From an uncultured Lamprocystis sp. (lineage in GTDB: Bacteria > Pseudomonadota > Gammaproteobacteria > Chromatiales > Chromatiaceae): DNA of 64,000 nt. Position numbers and translations under genes: made by a program. The notes beneath the pieces are model-generated. The model was not told where the DNA came from, made no database searches, and saw only the letters and a list, made by a program, of their open reading frames with translations. Shown here piece after piece: positions 8,897-19,619 of the stretch (within the stretch, counting starts at the first letter, position 1; each line of letters opens with the position of its first letter). Where the stretch lies: contig NZ_CAIZIZ010000477.1 of assembly GCF_903933125.1 (NCBI RefSeq), forward strand, positions 1-64,000, in the 5' to 3' direction.

Positions 8897-9490
8897 ATGG
8901 ACCCAACACAGCTCGATCATCCAGAGAACACAGATCCCCCTGCGGTGCAGATCGTCTCGTTATGGCGCCGACTCGGCGCCCTGCTCTATGACGGCGTCCT
9001 GCTGTGGGCGCTGCTGATACTCGCCACCATCTGCCTGATCATCCCCTATGATCTGCTCGCCACCCGACCCTATCCCCGCGCGGACTGGCTGTATCGGACC
9101 CTGTTACAGGCGTATCTGCTGGCGGTGATCGCCGGCTTCTACGTCTATTTCTGGACGCACGGCGGGCAGACGCTGGGGATGCGCAGTTGGCGCGTGCGCG
9201 TGGTCCGCGCGGACGGCGGACCGCTGAGCGCCGCCGACGCCCTGCGCCGCTTCGCCTGGGCCGCCCTGAGCCTGCTGCCGCTGGGCCTGGGCCTGTGGTG
9301 GTGCCTGATCGACCGCGAACATCTGGCCTGGCATGACCGGGCCTCGGGGACACGGCTGTTGCTCGCCCGGCCAAAGGCCGCGAACCGCTCAATCAAATCT
9401 GAGCACGATACGGAACGATTGTCTGTTTCTCGTTTTTCGTTGATGTTTCTCAAGCATCAGGTTACGAAAAACAAGGCAAAAAACCAATAA
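8897..9490 (+). CDS. RDD family membrane protein
   Basis: LWRRLGALLYDGVLLWALL...TLGMRSWRVRVV...AWHDRASGTRLL typical of RDD proteins. Confidence 0.8.
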   Translation: MDPTQLDHPENTDPPAVQIVSLWRRLGALLYDGVLLWALLILATICLIIPYDLLATRPYPRADWLYRTLLQAYLLAVIAGFYVYFWTHGGQTLGMRSWRVRVVRADGGPLSAADALRRFAWAALSLLPLGLGLWWCLIDREHLAWHDRASGTRLLLARPKAANRSIKSEHDTERLSVSRFSLMFLKHQVTKNKAKNQ

Positions 9491-9535
9491 CGACGGTTAA
9501 ACCACAGTATTCGCGCCAAGAGCAGGAGCAAGTCC

Positions 9536-11077
9536 ATGAGTTGGGGAGAAGGCTATGTCACCGAGATCGAGTACGCGACGGGCTATTTCGCCAAACTGGC
9601 GCCCCGATTTACGCAAACCGTCCTGACTCTCCAGGGGGTCGAGACCCGCGGCCTGGAGGCCCCGACCTATCTGGAACTGGGTTTCGGCCAAGGCCTGTCA
9701 CTCAACCTGCACGCGGCAGCCAACCGCGGCGAATGGTGGGGTACGGACTTCAACCCCTGTCATGTGCTGGGCGCCGCGACGCTGGCGCAGGCCGCGGGCG
9801 GCGATCTGCATCTGTTGGACGAGAGTTTCGAGCAGTTCGCGCAACGCGAGGACCTGCCGCAGTTCGACATGATCGGGCTGCACGGCATCTGGTCCTGGAT
9901 CAGCGAGCGCAATATCGACAACATCGTCGCGATCCTCGCGCGCCGGCTGAAGCCGGGCGGCACCGTCTATCTGTCCTACAACAACCTGACCGGCTGGGCC
10001 GCCCTGGCGCCCCTGCGGGAACTCCTGGCGCGGCGCCGCATCCTGCTCGGGGCGGCGGCGAACCCGGTGGCCGACATCAAGGACGGACTGCGGTTTGCAC
10101 AGACCCTGGTCGCGGCTCAGGCCCACTATTTCGAGGCCGTCCCGATTGCCAAGACCTGGCTGGAACAGTTGACGAACCAGGATCCCAACTACCTGGTTCA
10201 CGAGTATTTCAACGCCAACTGGAAGCTGATGTCCTTTCCCGAAATCCTGGAGCGGCTGGGCGACGCCAAGCTGGGGTTCGCGGGCACCGCCGATCCACTC
10301 AAGGCCATCGAGGAAGTAGCCCTATCCGACGAGGCCCGCAACCTGATGGCGGGACTGGCCAACAATCCGACACTGCGCGAAATGGTGCTGGACTATTTCA
10401 CCCTGACCCACCTGCGCTCGGACTATTTCCAGCGCGGCGTGCGCGGCATCCCGGCCTGCGATCTCAGCGAACGCCTGGGCGCCTTGCGCTTTATCCCCTG
10501 CGCTGACCCGAGCGCAACCCCGATGAAGGTCAAGACGCAACGCGGCGAGGTCCCACTGAATGAGGCCCTCTATGCACCGCTGATCGAATTGCTGGTGAAA
10601 AACGGCTGCAGCCCGATCACCTTCGCCGAAATCGCCGCGGCGCTGGCCGGTCACGCCAACGAGATCCAACTCCGTAAGATGCTGCTGACGCTGATCGGGA
10701 CCGACCGCCTGGCCCCGGCCCACCCCGCGGACATCACCACCGCGGTGACCGAGCGGACCAGGCGCCTCAACAGCCATCTCCTGGAACGCGGCGGCAAGTG
10801 GTCCGGCGGCAGCCACCTGGCCTCCCCGGTGACTGGCGGGGGCGTGGGTGTGACGGTCCTCGACCAAGCCTTCCTGAACGCCCGGCAGCAAGGTCTGACC
10901 ACACCCCGTGAATGGGCAGACGAGGTTTTGACCCGCCTGGAGGCCGCCGGCAGGCGCATCGTTCACCAGGGAGAGGAACTCACGGATCGCGACCGGACCC
11001 TGGGCTATCTGATCGCCGAGGCTAACAGCCTTGCCGCCGAGCGGCTGCCGATCCTGGCAGGTTTGGGGATCACCTGA
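9536..11077 (+). CDS. methyltransferase with C-terminal methyltransferase-regulatory domain
   Basis: SAM-binding YLELGFGQGLSLNLHAA, RRLKPGGTVYLSYNN, and a long C-terminal region of the regulatory-domain type. Confidence 0.75.
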   Translation: MSWGEGYVTEIEYATGYFAKLAPRFTQTVLTLQGVETRGLEAPTYLELGFGQGLSLNLHAAANRGEWWGTDFNPCHVLGAATLAQAAGGDLHLLDESFEQFAQREDLPQFDMIGLHGIWSWISERNIDNIVAILARRLKPGGTVYLSYNNLTGWAALAPLRELLARRRILLGAAANPVADIKDGLRFAQTLVAAQAHYFEAVPIAKTWLEQLTNQDPNYLVHEYFNANWKLMSFPEILERLGDAKLGFAGTADPLKAIEEVALSDEARNLMAGLANNPTLREMVLDYFTLTHLRSDYFQRGVRGIPACDLSERLGALRFIPCADPSATPMKVKTQRGEVPLNEALYAPLIELLVKNGCSPITFAEIAAALAGHANEIQLRKMLLTLIGTDRLAPAHPADITTAVTERTRRLNSHLLERGGKWSGGSHLASPVTGGGVGVTVLDQAFLNARQQGLTTPREWADEVLTRLEAAGRRIVHQGEELTDRDRTLGYLIAEANSLAAERLPILAGLGIT

Positions 11078-11098
11078 TCGCCCACAGCGGGGGCAGCC

Positions 11099-12169
11099 TC
11101 AGCCCACCCGCCGCAACAGCAACATCGCCGCACCGACGAACAGGAGCGGCGGGGCCAATGCCGCTGCCAGCGGACTCAGACCATAAATGAGCGCGAGATA
11201 GGAAAAGGTGCGACTGATCAGATAATAGACGATGCCGACCATCACCCCGACGAACATCCGTACGCCGGTCCCGCGGCTGCGCGCGGACCCGAGCAGGATG
11301 GGGATGGACACCAGAACCATCGAGAGGGTCAGCAAGGGATAGACCACCTTGCCCCAGAAGATCACCTCATAGTTGCCGGCATCCTGCGCGTTGATGCGCA
11401 TGAAGCGGATGTATTTCCAGAGCCCCCACACCGGCAGGATGCGCGGATCGACGACCACCACCTCGAGGATTCCTGGGTCCAACATGGAATCCCAGCCGGC
11501 GTTCGGGAGGCGTTCGATCCGCACCCCCTCCTGACTGACATGACTGCGCGAAATGCCCTCGAGCACCCATTGACCGTCGACATAGCGCGCGCCCTCGGCG
11601 TAAGTCGCGATCAGGGTTCCCGCGGTATTGTCGACCCGGTAAGTCGAGATGGCGCGCAGACTGGTACCGGACAGAATCTCGCGGATGTTCACATAGGCGC
11701 CGTCGTCGATCGCCCAGAACCCGGAGTCGGTGCTTTGCGCAACCTCACCGGAGAGCGCCGTGCGCTTGAGCTCAAGCCCATGTTGCTCGGCGACCGGAGC
11801 CACCACCTCGCCGACGAACATGGCGATCACGGCCAGCACGATGCCGCCCATGACGCCGGCCCAGGCGATGCGCAAAATCGAGATGCCGGCCGCCCGCATC
11901 GCCACCAGCTCCGAGCGGTTGGCCAGTGCCCCCAAGCCGAGCAAGGCACCGATCAGGGTCGCGATCGGAAACACCTGGTAGGCATAACGCGGCAGCGCGA
12001 GGACCATGAACAGCAGGGCGTCCTGGATGCGATAGCCGGCCGTACCCACTTGCTCCAGCTCATTGGCGAGGATGAAAAATCCCAGCAACGGCAGGAGCAC
12101 CCCCAAGGTCAGCAGGGTGCCGCCGATCACCGCCCCGGCCAGATAGCGATCGAGAATTCCAGGGATCAT
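11099..12169 (-). CDS. lptG: LPS export ABC transporter permease LptG
   Basis: MIPGILDRYLAGAV..., PIATLIGALLGLGALANRSELVAMRAAGIS; divergent from pepA. Confidence 0.85.
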   Translation of the reverse strand: MIPGILDRYLAGAVIGGTLLTLGVLLPLLGFFILANELEQVGTAGYRIQDALLFMVLALPRYAYQVFPIATLIGALLGLGALANRSELVAMRAAGISILRIAWAGVMGGIVLAVIAMFVGEVVAPVAEQHGLELKRTALSGEVAQSTDSGFWAIDDGAYVNIREILSGTSLRAISTYRVDNTAGTLIATYAEGARYVDGQWVLEGISRSHVSQEGVRIERLPNAGWDSMLDPGILEVVVVDPRILPVWGLWKYIRFMRINAQDAGNYEVIFWGKVVYPLLTLSMVLVSIPILLGSARSRGTGVRMFVGVMVGIVYYLISRTFSYLALIYGLSPLAAALAPPLLFVGAAMLLLRRVG

Positions 12170-12272
12170 GTAAAGCTCAACGCGGTGGTAGACTCAGAGC
12201 CCTTAGGATACTCACCCCGATCGCTCAACGCAGACTGATTCAGACCCGATCCGTCCCCCGAGGTACCCGCTG

Positions 12273-13781
12273 ATGGAGTTCAAGATCAAAACCGGCGATC
12301 TCGCCAAACACAAGACCCCCTGCCTGGTGCTGGGTGTCTTCGAGAAACGCAAGCTCGCCGAACCCGCACAGGCCGTTGATCAGGCGAGCGGCGGCCGACT
12401 CACCGAGATCCTCAAGCGGGGCGACCTGGACGGCGAGACCGGCCGCACCCTGATGCTCTACGATGTGCCCGGCATCGCGGCAGAGCGAGTGCTGCTCGTG
12501 GGCTGCGGCAAGCAAAAGGAGTTCACCCGCGCCAACTACCGTCAGGCGCTGGCGGCCTGCGTGGACGTGCTGCAGCGCACCCATGCCGGCGACGCCATGA
12601 GCACCTTGGCCGAGTCGCTTGCGAACGGTCTCACCCCCTATCTGGCGCTACGCGACGCCGTGACCACCACGGCCGACCGGGTCTACCGCTACAGTCAGAC
12701 CAAGGAAGACAAGCAAGCCCCCAAGACGCCGCTGCGCACCCTCACCCTCTGGGTCGCGACCCGGCAGCAGGTCGACACGGCCGAGCAGGCGGTCCGGCAC
12801 GGCGCGGCCATCGCCGCCGGGGTGACGCTCGCCAAGGAACTCGGCAACCTGCCGGGGAATCTCTGCACCCCGTCCTATCTGGCCGATCAGGCGGTGGATC
12901 TGGCCAGCCGCTTCGAGAAGCTGACGGTCGAGGTCTTGGAAGAGGCGCAGATGGAGGAACTGGGCATGGGCGCCCTGCTCTCGGTTTCCCGCGGCAGCCG
13001 ACAACCGGCCAAGCTCATCTGCTTCAAGTACCAGGGCGGCATGGAAGACCAGAAACCGGTCGTGCTGGTCGGCAAGGGATTGACCTTCGACGCCGGCGGC
13101 ATCTCCATCAAGCCGGCCGCCGAAATGGACGAGATGAAGTATGACATGTGCGGCGGTGCCGGGGTCTTCGGCGCCGTCCAGGCGGCCTGCGAACTCGACC
13201 TGCCGCTCAACCTGGTGGGCCTGGTCCCGGCCTCGGAGAACCTGCCGGACGGTGCGGCCAACAAGCCCGGCGATATCATCAAGAGCATGTCGGGCCAGAC
13301 CATCGAGGTCCTCAACACCGACGCCGAGGGCCGCCTGATCCTGTGCGACACCCTCACCTACAGCGAGCGCTTCGACCCCGCGGTGGTGATCGACCTGGCG
13401 ACCCTCACCGGCGCCTGTGTCGTCGCCTTGGGCAAGCACCCTTCCGGGCTCTTTACCGCGGACGACCGACTCGCCCAGGAAATCCAGGACGCCGGTCACG
13501 ACGCCTGGGACCGCGTCTGGCGGATGCCCTTGTGGGAGGACTACCAGACCCAGCTCGACAGCAACTTCGCGGACATGGCCAACATCGGCGGGCGCGATGG
13601 CGGGGCCATTACCGCCGCCTGCTTCCTGTCACGGTATACGAAAAAATACCGCTGGGCGCATCTGGACATCGCCGGCACCGCCTGGCTGACCGGCAAGGAA
13701 AAGGGCGGCACCGGCCGGCCGGTGCCGCTGCTGGTGCAGATCCTGTTGCAGCGTAGCGGCCTGCTCGCGGCGGCCGGCTAG
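12273..13781 (+). CDS. pepA: leucyl aminopeptidase (M17)
   Basis: [31 protein letters not shown] and [14 protein letters not shown] active-site motifs. Confidence 0.95.
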   Translation: MEFKIKTGDLAKHKTPCLVLGVFEKRKLAEPAQAVDQASGGRLTEILKRGDLDGETGRTLMLYDVPGIAAERVLLVGCGKQKEFTRANYRQALAACVDVLQRTHAGDAMSTLAESLANGLTPYLALRDAVTTTADRVYRYSQTKEDKQAPKTPLRTLTLWVATRQQVDTAEQAVRHGAAIAAGVTLAKELGNLPGNLCTPSYLADQAVDLASRFEKLTVEVLEEAQMEELGMGALLSVSRGSRQPAKLICFKYQGGMEDQKPVVLVGKGLTFDAGGISIKPAAEMDEMKYDMCGGAGVFGAVQAACELDLPLNLVGLVPASENLPDGAANKPGDIIKSMSGQTIEVLNTDAEGRLILCDTLTYSERFDPAVVIDLATLTGACVVALGKHPSGLFTADDRLAQEIQDAGHDAWDRVWRMPLWEDYQTQLDSNFADMANIGGRDGGAITAACFLSRYTKKYRWAHLDIAGTAWLTGKEKGGTGRPVPLLVQILLQRSGLLAAAG

Positions 13782-14272
13782 CCCGTGATCGGGGACAAAG
13801 CAGATCAGTCGCCGATCAAGGGCAATCGATGGGCCGCCGTTCACGGCACATTCAAGAGCGGATGGCATCCGCAGTTCGGGACACAGTGCGCCCGGCCTCT
13901 GCTTATTGAAGCTCGAACGCCCGATTTTTTGGTACTCTCGTCCAAGCCGCCAAACACAAGGGCGTTGACGCCGAGCGGCTGTCACTGGTAAAAGTCCCCG
14001 GTCCGTAAAATCGGCCGTCGATAGGGATACGTGTTCGGTCGCTTCGTGTGCGTGCGGCCTTGGATAGACGAACAATCGCTATCGGTCCGATGATTGTGGA
14101 GACCCTCGGGTCTGGCGAGGATGCCGTTCGCAAATCGGTATCGCCCAAACAGTAGCCCTGGCATCGCGTCGCGCGCTGCAGAACGCCCGGGACGGCGGAT
14201 CTGGACGAAAGTTATCGCGGGGACTGCTGCCATGATCGCGCCATCCATCAGGGATCCAGGAGAGCAAAGTCG

Positions 14273-14823
14273 ATGGTGCCCCCGCTTTCGCATCGGGTTG
14301 CCGGATGTGTCGAGACGGCGAGCCAGCTGTATCACCGGCTGGTCATCCTCGCGGGTCCACCGCGCTCGGGAAAGACGCGCGCCTTCCGCACGCTCCACGG
14401 ATCGATGGCTTGGCCGATGGTCAATATCAACTTGGCGCTCTCTGAGAGACTGCTGGAGCTAACCTCGCGCCAACGAGCACTCCGCGCCGCTCGGCTGGTC
14501 GACGATATCGTTCGGGAGACTGCCGGGGAGATCGTTCTGCTCGACAACATCGAGATGCTCTTTCATTCCTGCTCGACAACATCGAGATGCTCTTTCATTC
14601 GGAGCTGAAACAGGACCCACTGCGGCTTCTCCAGAGTCTCTCGCGCAACCGTACGATCGTGACGACGTGGCGAGGCGTTTACTCGGGCGCGTCACTCACT
14701 TACGCGGTACCCGATCATTTTGAATATCGGCGCTATGACGATCCACAGGCGCTCATTGTTTCGTCCGTGGGGACTCACCCCGAAATCGGCGGCGAGACGC
14801 TTGCCCAGGAGCATCCGGTTTGA
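14273..14823 (+). pseudogene. brxF: BREX-3 P-loop protein BrxF, frameshifted by a 32-bp tandem duplication
   Basis: ORF 14273-14608 carries LAGPPRSGKTRAF and LLDNIEMLFHS; ORF 14587-14823 continues ELKQDPLRLLQSLSRNRTIVTTW; deleting one 32-bp copy joins them (519 nt, 172 aa). Confidence 0.82.
14537..14600 (+). repeat. perfect 32-bp tandem duplication (2 copies)
   Basis: ctgctcgacaacatcgagatgctctttcattc at 14537-14568 and 14569-14600. Confidence 0.98.
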
Positions 14824-17800
14824 AATACGCGGACCTTATCCAGTTCGACCCCATCGAGACCGTCGTTCAGCTCCGCGAGGCAGATCATGCGGCCAGCGCC
14901 CGCCGCCTGGTCGAGACCTTCGTCATCTCCGAGCGCATGGGCGAGCAGCTCGCAGACCTGGTGTTCCCGCAACTCCAGTTCGACACCCCGGCCGATAGCA
15001 AGGGTCTCCTCGTCGTCGGCAACTACGGTACCGGTAAGTCGCACCTCATGGCGGTGATCTCCGCGATCGCCGAGCACGCCGAGCTGGCCGACGCGGTGAC
15101 CAACCCGGCCGTGGCCGACAAAGCAACGCCGATCGCCGGTCGTTTCTTCGTCATCCGGGCGGAGATCAATTCGTCGATGCCGCTGCGTCAGTTTGTCATG
15201 GAGACGCTTCAGGATCAGCTTGCCGAACAGGGTGCTCACTTCGATGTGCCGCCCGAGGACCAGGTGAAGAATCACAAGGACGTGCTCGCCTCCATGATGG
15301 CTGCGTTCACCGAGCGGTTCCCCGACAAGGGCCTGCTCTTCGTACTCGACGAGCTGCTCGACTACCTCCGCTCCAACCGGGAACAGGAGCTGATGCGCAA
15401 CCTGAACTTCCTCCGCGCGGTCGGAGAGTTCGCCAAAGGCTCGCGCTTCCGCTTCGTCGCCGGCGTCCAGGAGAGCTTGTTCGACAACCCGCGGTTCCAG
15501 TTCGCCGCCGACAGCCTGCGGCGCGTCAAAGACCGCTTCGAGCAGATGCGCATCGCCCGTGAGGATGTGGCTCACGTTGTCGCGGAGCGTCTCCTCAAGA
15601 AAGATGCCAAACAGCAAGCGCTTGTGCGCGAGCATCTGATCAAATTCGCGCCGCTCTATGGCACGATGAACGAGCGAATGGACCAGTTCGTCAGGCTCTA
15701 TCCCGTGCACCCCGCCTATATCGACACCTTCGAGCGCGTCTACGTCGCCGAGAAGCGCGAGGTGCTCAAGACGCTCAGCGCCGCCATCCGCCGCATGCTC
15801 ACCGAGCACGTCCCGGACGACGCGCCCGGCCTCATCGCCTACGACTCGTACTGGCAGAACCTCAAGGACAACGCGTCCTTCCGCTCGGTCCCCGAGATCC
15901 GCGATGTCATCGAGAAGGCCGATGTGCTGGAGGCGCGCATCCAACAAGCCTTCACGCGTCCCCAGTATCGGCCCGCGGCGCTGCGCATCGTCCATGCGTT
16001 GTCCGTGCACCGCCTAACCACCAGCGACATCTTCGCCCCGATCGGCGCGACAGCAGAGGAGCTCCGCGACGACCTCTGTATCCTCCTCCCGCTGCCCGAG
16101 CGCGACGCAGAGTTCCTCAAAACCGTGGTCGAGACCGTCCTGCGGGAGATCGTCAAGACCGTCAGCGGCCAGTTCTTGTCCTTCAACCGAGAGAATGGCC
16201 AGTACTACCTCGATCTGAAGAAGGACATCGACTTCGACTCGCTGATCGAGAAGCGGGCCGAGTCGCTCAGCGACTCCCAACTCGATCGCTACTACTTCGA
16301 CGGGGTCCGCCGCGTCGTCCTGGAAGACCCCGAAGCGCCCCCCTACGTGTCCGGCTACCGCATCTGGGAGCACGAGATCGAATGGCGGGAACACAGGGCC
16401 GGCCGGAGCGGCTATCTCTTCTTCGGCGCGCCGAACGAGCGCTCGACGGCTCAGCCGGCACGCGACTTCTACATCTATTTCATTCAGCCGTTCGAGGCCC
16501 CCTATTTCAAGGACGAGCGCAAGCCCGACGAGGTGTTCTTCCGACTCGCCCAGCGGGACGAGGAATTCGACCACGCACTCAGGCTCTACGCCGGTGCCCG
16601 GGAGCTCTCCGCCTCGGCCTCGGGCGGGAACAAAAAGAACTACGACGACAAGGCGGGCGCGCATCTGCGGACCATGACCCGCTGGCTGCAAGAGAAGCTT
16701 ACGACCGCCTATGAGGTTACCTGTCAGGGGAAGACAGGGTCCCTCGGCGAGCTGCTCCAGACGCTCTTCGCCCGCGCGCCGTCACGGGGCGGCGTACGCG
16801 ACTATATCGACGTGGCGGCCGCCGTGTCCCTGTCCCCGCACTTCGCGGATCAGGCCCGCCACTATCCGATCTTCGACACGCCCATCACCCGGGCCAACCG
16901 GGGGCAGGCCGCCCAGGATGCGCTCCGCTGGATCGCCGGCAGCGTCAAGAGCAAGCTGGGCGCGTCGATCCTTGATGCCCTCGAGATGCTCGACGGCGAC
17001 CAGCTCCGGCCAAGGAAGTCCCGCTATGCCAAGCACATCGTCGAGCAGCTCGGCACCAAGGGTGAGGGCCAAGTGCTGAACCGCTCCGAGCTGGTGCAGG
17101 AAGAGGCAGGCGTCGAGTACTGGACCCGTTTCCGGCTGGAGCCGGAATTTCTCGCCGTCGTCCTGGCCGGACTGGTTCACAGCGGCGATCTGGTGCTGAG
17201 CATCACGGGGAAGAAGATCGACGCCGGCGCCATCGACCAGTTCGCGAAGGCCCCCATCGACGATATCGCCCGGTTCAAGCATGTCGAGCGCCCCCGCGAC
17301 CTACCCCTTGGCGCGCTGCAGGAGCTGTTCGACCTGTTTGGGGTGCCCAAGGGTCTGATCGTCAACCCCGCGAATCGCGACGACGCGGTCACGCAGCTGC
17401 AGATCAAAGTGGCGGAGCTGGTCAACAAGGTCGTCCTTGCCCACGCTCGTGTGGGGGACATGATCCTCTGGGGAAAGCCCATCCTCGCCGAGCAGGAGCA
17501 GGCAGAGTGGCGCAAGCGCCTCAACGACCTGAAGCGATTCCTGGAGTCGCTCCAGGCATTTAACACCGCGGGGAAACTCAAGAGCTTCCCGCACGATGTC
17601 GCCGCCATTCAGGCTCAGGAATCCGGACTCGCGCTGGTGCGCGAGGTCGAGGACCTGGTCGAACTGGTCCAGCAGGTTGGCCCAACGACATCGTATCTGG
17701 GGAAGGCGGAAGCCGTACTTCAGGCGGGCCATCCCTGGGTTGACCAAATGCGCGAGCGACGCGGCGAGCTGATGGCCAAGATCACGAGCCCGAAGCACCG

Positions 17801-18518
17801 CGCAGACCCCAGCTTCCAGCGCTCGCTCGGCCAGGCATTGGCGGAGCTCAAGACCGCCTATCGGGATGCCTACCTGGCCAGTCACGCCCAGGCCCGCCTT
17901 GGCGCCACCGACGACCAGCGCAAGGCGCGGCTTGCCCAGGACCCCCGTCTCAAGCAGGTCCAGCCGTTGTCCACCGTGGAGATGATGCCGGCGCAGCAGC
18001 TGCGGGACTTCCAGAACGCACTGTTCGGGCTCAAGACCTGCTTCGGTCTGACGAAGCCGGACCTCGACGCGGACCCGATCTGTCCCCACTGCTCGTTCCG
18101 GCCGGTCGAGGAGCCGTTCGCGGGGACCAAGGCGGGCGACCGGATCGCGGAGCTGGACCGCGACCTCGACGACATGGTGCAGAGCTGGACCGGCACGCTG
18201 CTCGGCAACCTTCAGGATCCGACCGTCGCGGGGGACATCGACCTCCTGGGCGCCGGCGAGGGCCGGGACGCGGTCGATGCCTTCTTGAATGAAAAGCGGC
18301 TTCCGGACCCCGTGAGCCCGGCCTTCGTGAAGGCGCTTGCCGAGATCCTGAGCGGTCTCGAAAAGCTGGTGGTCAACGAGACACGGCTGCGCGCAGCCCT
18401 TACCGGGGGCGGAATCCCTTGCACCATCAACGAGTTTAAGGATCGATTCGAGAGCTACATTACCGGCCTGACCAAGGGCAAAGAAGCCTCCCGGGTGCGT
18501 ATCGTCGTAGAGAAGTAG
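14820..18518 (+). CDS. brxC: BREX-3 large ATPase BrxC (DUF6079-like)
   Basis: 1232 aa; Walker A GNYGTGKSHLM, Walker B LLFVLDELLDYL; TTG start overlaps the brxF stop. Confidence 0.82.
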   Translation: MKYADLIQFDPIETVVQLREADHAASARRLVETFVISERMGEQLADLVFPQLQFDTPADSKGLLVVGNYGTGKSHLMAVISAIAEHAELADAVTNPAVADKATPIAGRFFVIRAEINSSMPLRQFVMETLQDQLAEQGAHFDVPPEDQVKNHKDVLASMMAAFTERFPDKGLLFVLDELLDYLRSNREQELMRNLNFLRAVGEFAKGSRFRFVAGVQESLFDNPRFQFAADSLRRVKDRFEQMRIAREDVAHVVAERLLKKDAKQQALVREHLIKFAPLYGTMNERMDQFVRLYPVHPAYIDTFERVYVAEKREVLKTLSAAIRRMLTEHVPDDAPGLIAYDSYWQNLKDNASFRSVPEIRDVIEKADVLEARIQQAFTRPQYRPAALRIVHALSVHRLTTSDIFAPIGATAEELRDDLCILLPLPERDAEFLKTVVETVLREIVKTVSGQFLSFNRENGQYYLDLKKDIDFDSLIEKRAESLSDSQLDRYYFDGVRRVVLEDPEAPPYVSGYRIWEHEIEWREHRAGRSGYLFFGAPNERSTAQPARDFYIYFIQPFEAPYFKDERKPDEVFFRLAQRDEEFDHALRLYAGARELSASASGGNKKNYDDKAGAHLRTMTRWLQEKLTTAYEVTCQGKTGSLGELLQTLFARAPSRGGVRDYIDVAAAVSLSPHFADQARHYPIFDTPITRANRGQAAQDALRWIAGSVKSKLGASILDALEMLDGDQLRPRKSRYAKHIVEQLGTKGEGQVLNRSELVQEEAGVEYWTRFRLEPEFLAVVLAGLVHSGDLVLSITGKKIDAGAIDQFAKAPIDDIARFKHVERPRDLPLGALQELFDLFGVPKGLIVNPANRDDAVTQLQIKVAELVNKVVLAHARVGDMILWGKPILAEQEQAEWRKRLNDLKRFLESLQAFNTAGKLKSFPHDVAAIQAQESGLALVREVEDLVELVQQVGPTTSYLGKAEAVLQAGHPWVDQMRERRGELMAKITSPKHRADPSFQRSLGQALAELKTAYRDAYLASHAQARLGATDDQRKARLAQDPRLKQVQPLSTVEMMPAQQLRDFQNALFGLKTCFGLTKPDLDADPICPHCSFRPVEEPFAGTKAGDRIAELDRDLDDMVQSWTGTLLGNLQDPTVAGDIDLLGAGEGRDAVDAFLNEKRLPDPVSPAFVKALAEILSGLEKLVVNETRLRAALTGGGIPCTINEFKDRFESYITGLTKGKEASRVRIVVEK

Positions 18519-18527
18519 AGGCCAGCG

Positions 18528-19619
18528 ATGGACCGAGAGACCCTGCTCGACTTCGACGCCAAGCTCGTCGACAGCGCTGGGCCCGGCGACCTCGACGCCG
18601 ACTCCCTGAACTGGCTGCGGGCGCGGGTTCGTTCGCCGATCGGCGCGACGGACTGGGCCAAGCTGTCCGACCAGGAATGGCTCCAACGACTCGGACTGAT
18701 GCGGGGCGACCGCCTGACGCGTGCGGCGCTCTTGCTGTGCGGAGACATGGGTCCGCTCAGCTTCGTCAACCCAACCCCGCGCGTCGACTTTCGACGCATG
18801 AACTACCCCTCCACCGACCCCGTTCACGAGGAGCGCTGGAGCGACCGCGAGGTGGTCGACGGCAACATCGTGCAGGCGCTGCGCCTGCTCCTCGACCGCT
18901 TTGAGCGCCTCGTCCCCAACCCCTTCGCCCTTGAGGTCGACGGCTTCACCCGTCGCGCCGTCGGCCCACACTTGGCACCGCTGCGCGAGGCCCTCGTCAA
19001 CCTGCTGGTCCACCAGGACCACGGCGACCACCGCATCGCGCGCGTGCTCTGGTACTCGGACAAAATTCTTTTCGAGAACCCCGGGGACTCCCTCGTGCCG
19101 CTGCAGGAACTGCTCGCCGGCGGTGCGACCGATTGCCGCAACCCGACGGTTCAGCGGGCCATGCGCATGGCGCAGCTCGCCGAGCAAGCCGGCAGCGGAG
19201 TTGTGGGGCTGTGCGAACGCTGGGAGGGACTCACCGGCCAAGTCCCGGTCATCGCGAACGACCCCGCGGGCAAGACCTACGCCATCGAACTCCCGTGGCC
19301 GCAGGAACAAGCGACCGAACGGGTCACCCCGCAAGTGACCCTGCAAGTACCCCCGCAAGTGACCCAGCAAGTCAGCCAACTTGTGGAAGCACTCGATGGG
19401 GAGATGACTCGGGGCGATCTGCTGGAGCGCCTGGGGCTCAAGGATCGCATGCACTTCGTATCCGCCTACCTGACACCGGCTCTCGATTTCGGCGTCGTCG
19501 AGATGACCATTCCTGACAAACCGCGCAGCTCGCGGCAGAAATACCGCCTTACCGAGAGCGGCAGGGTACTCGCCCAGCAGCTTTCCAACCAGCCAAGAGA
19601 GCGGGAGGAGCCGAAATGA
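18528..19619 (+). CDS. RecG-C-terminal/GHKL-like ATP-binding transcriptional-regulator-type protein
   Basis: LREALVNLLVHQDH...ILFENPGD...CRNPTVQRAM...AEQAGSGVV; then VTPQVTLQVPPQVTQQV linker and wHTH tail. Confidence 0.7.
   Translation: MDRETLLDFDAKLVDSAGPGDLDADSLNWLRARVRSPIGATDWAKLSDQEWLQRLGLMRGDRLTRAALLLCGDMGPLSFVNPTPRVDFRRMNYPSTDPVHEERWSDREVVDGNIVQALRLLLDRFERLVPNPFALEVDGFTRRAVGPHLAPLREALVNLLVHQDHGDHRIARVLWYSDKILFENPGDSLVPLQELLAGGATDCRNPTVQRAMRMAQLAEQAGSGVVGLCERWEGLTGQVPVIANDPAGKTYAIELPWPQEQATERVTPQVTLQVPPQVTQQVSQLVEALDGEMTRGDLLERLGLKDRMHFVSAYLTPALDFGVVEMTIPDKPRSSRQKYRLTESGRVLAQQLSNQPREREEPK

Noticed and set aside
13785-14272. Several overlapping small ORFs between pepA and brxF (e.g. 13982-14398 minus)
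   Set aside because: No recognisable motif, mutually overlapping frames; treated as the BREX upstream regulatory region
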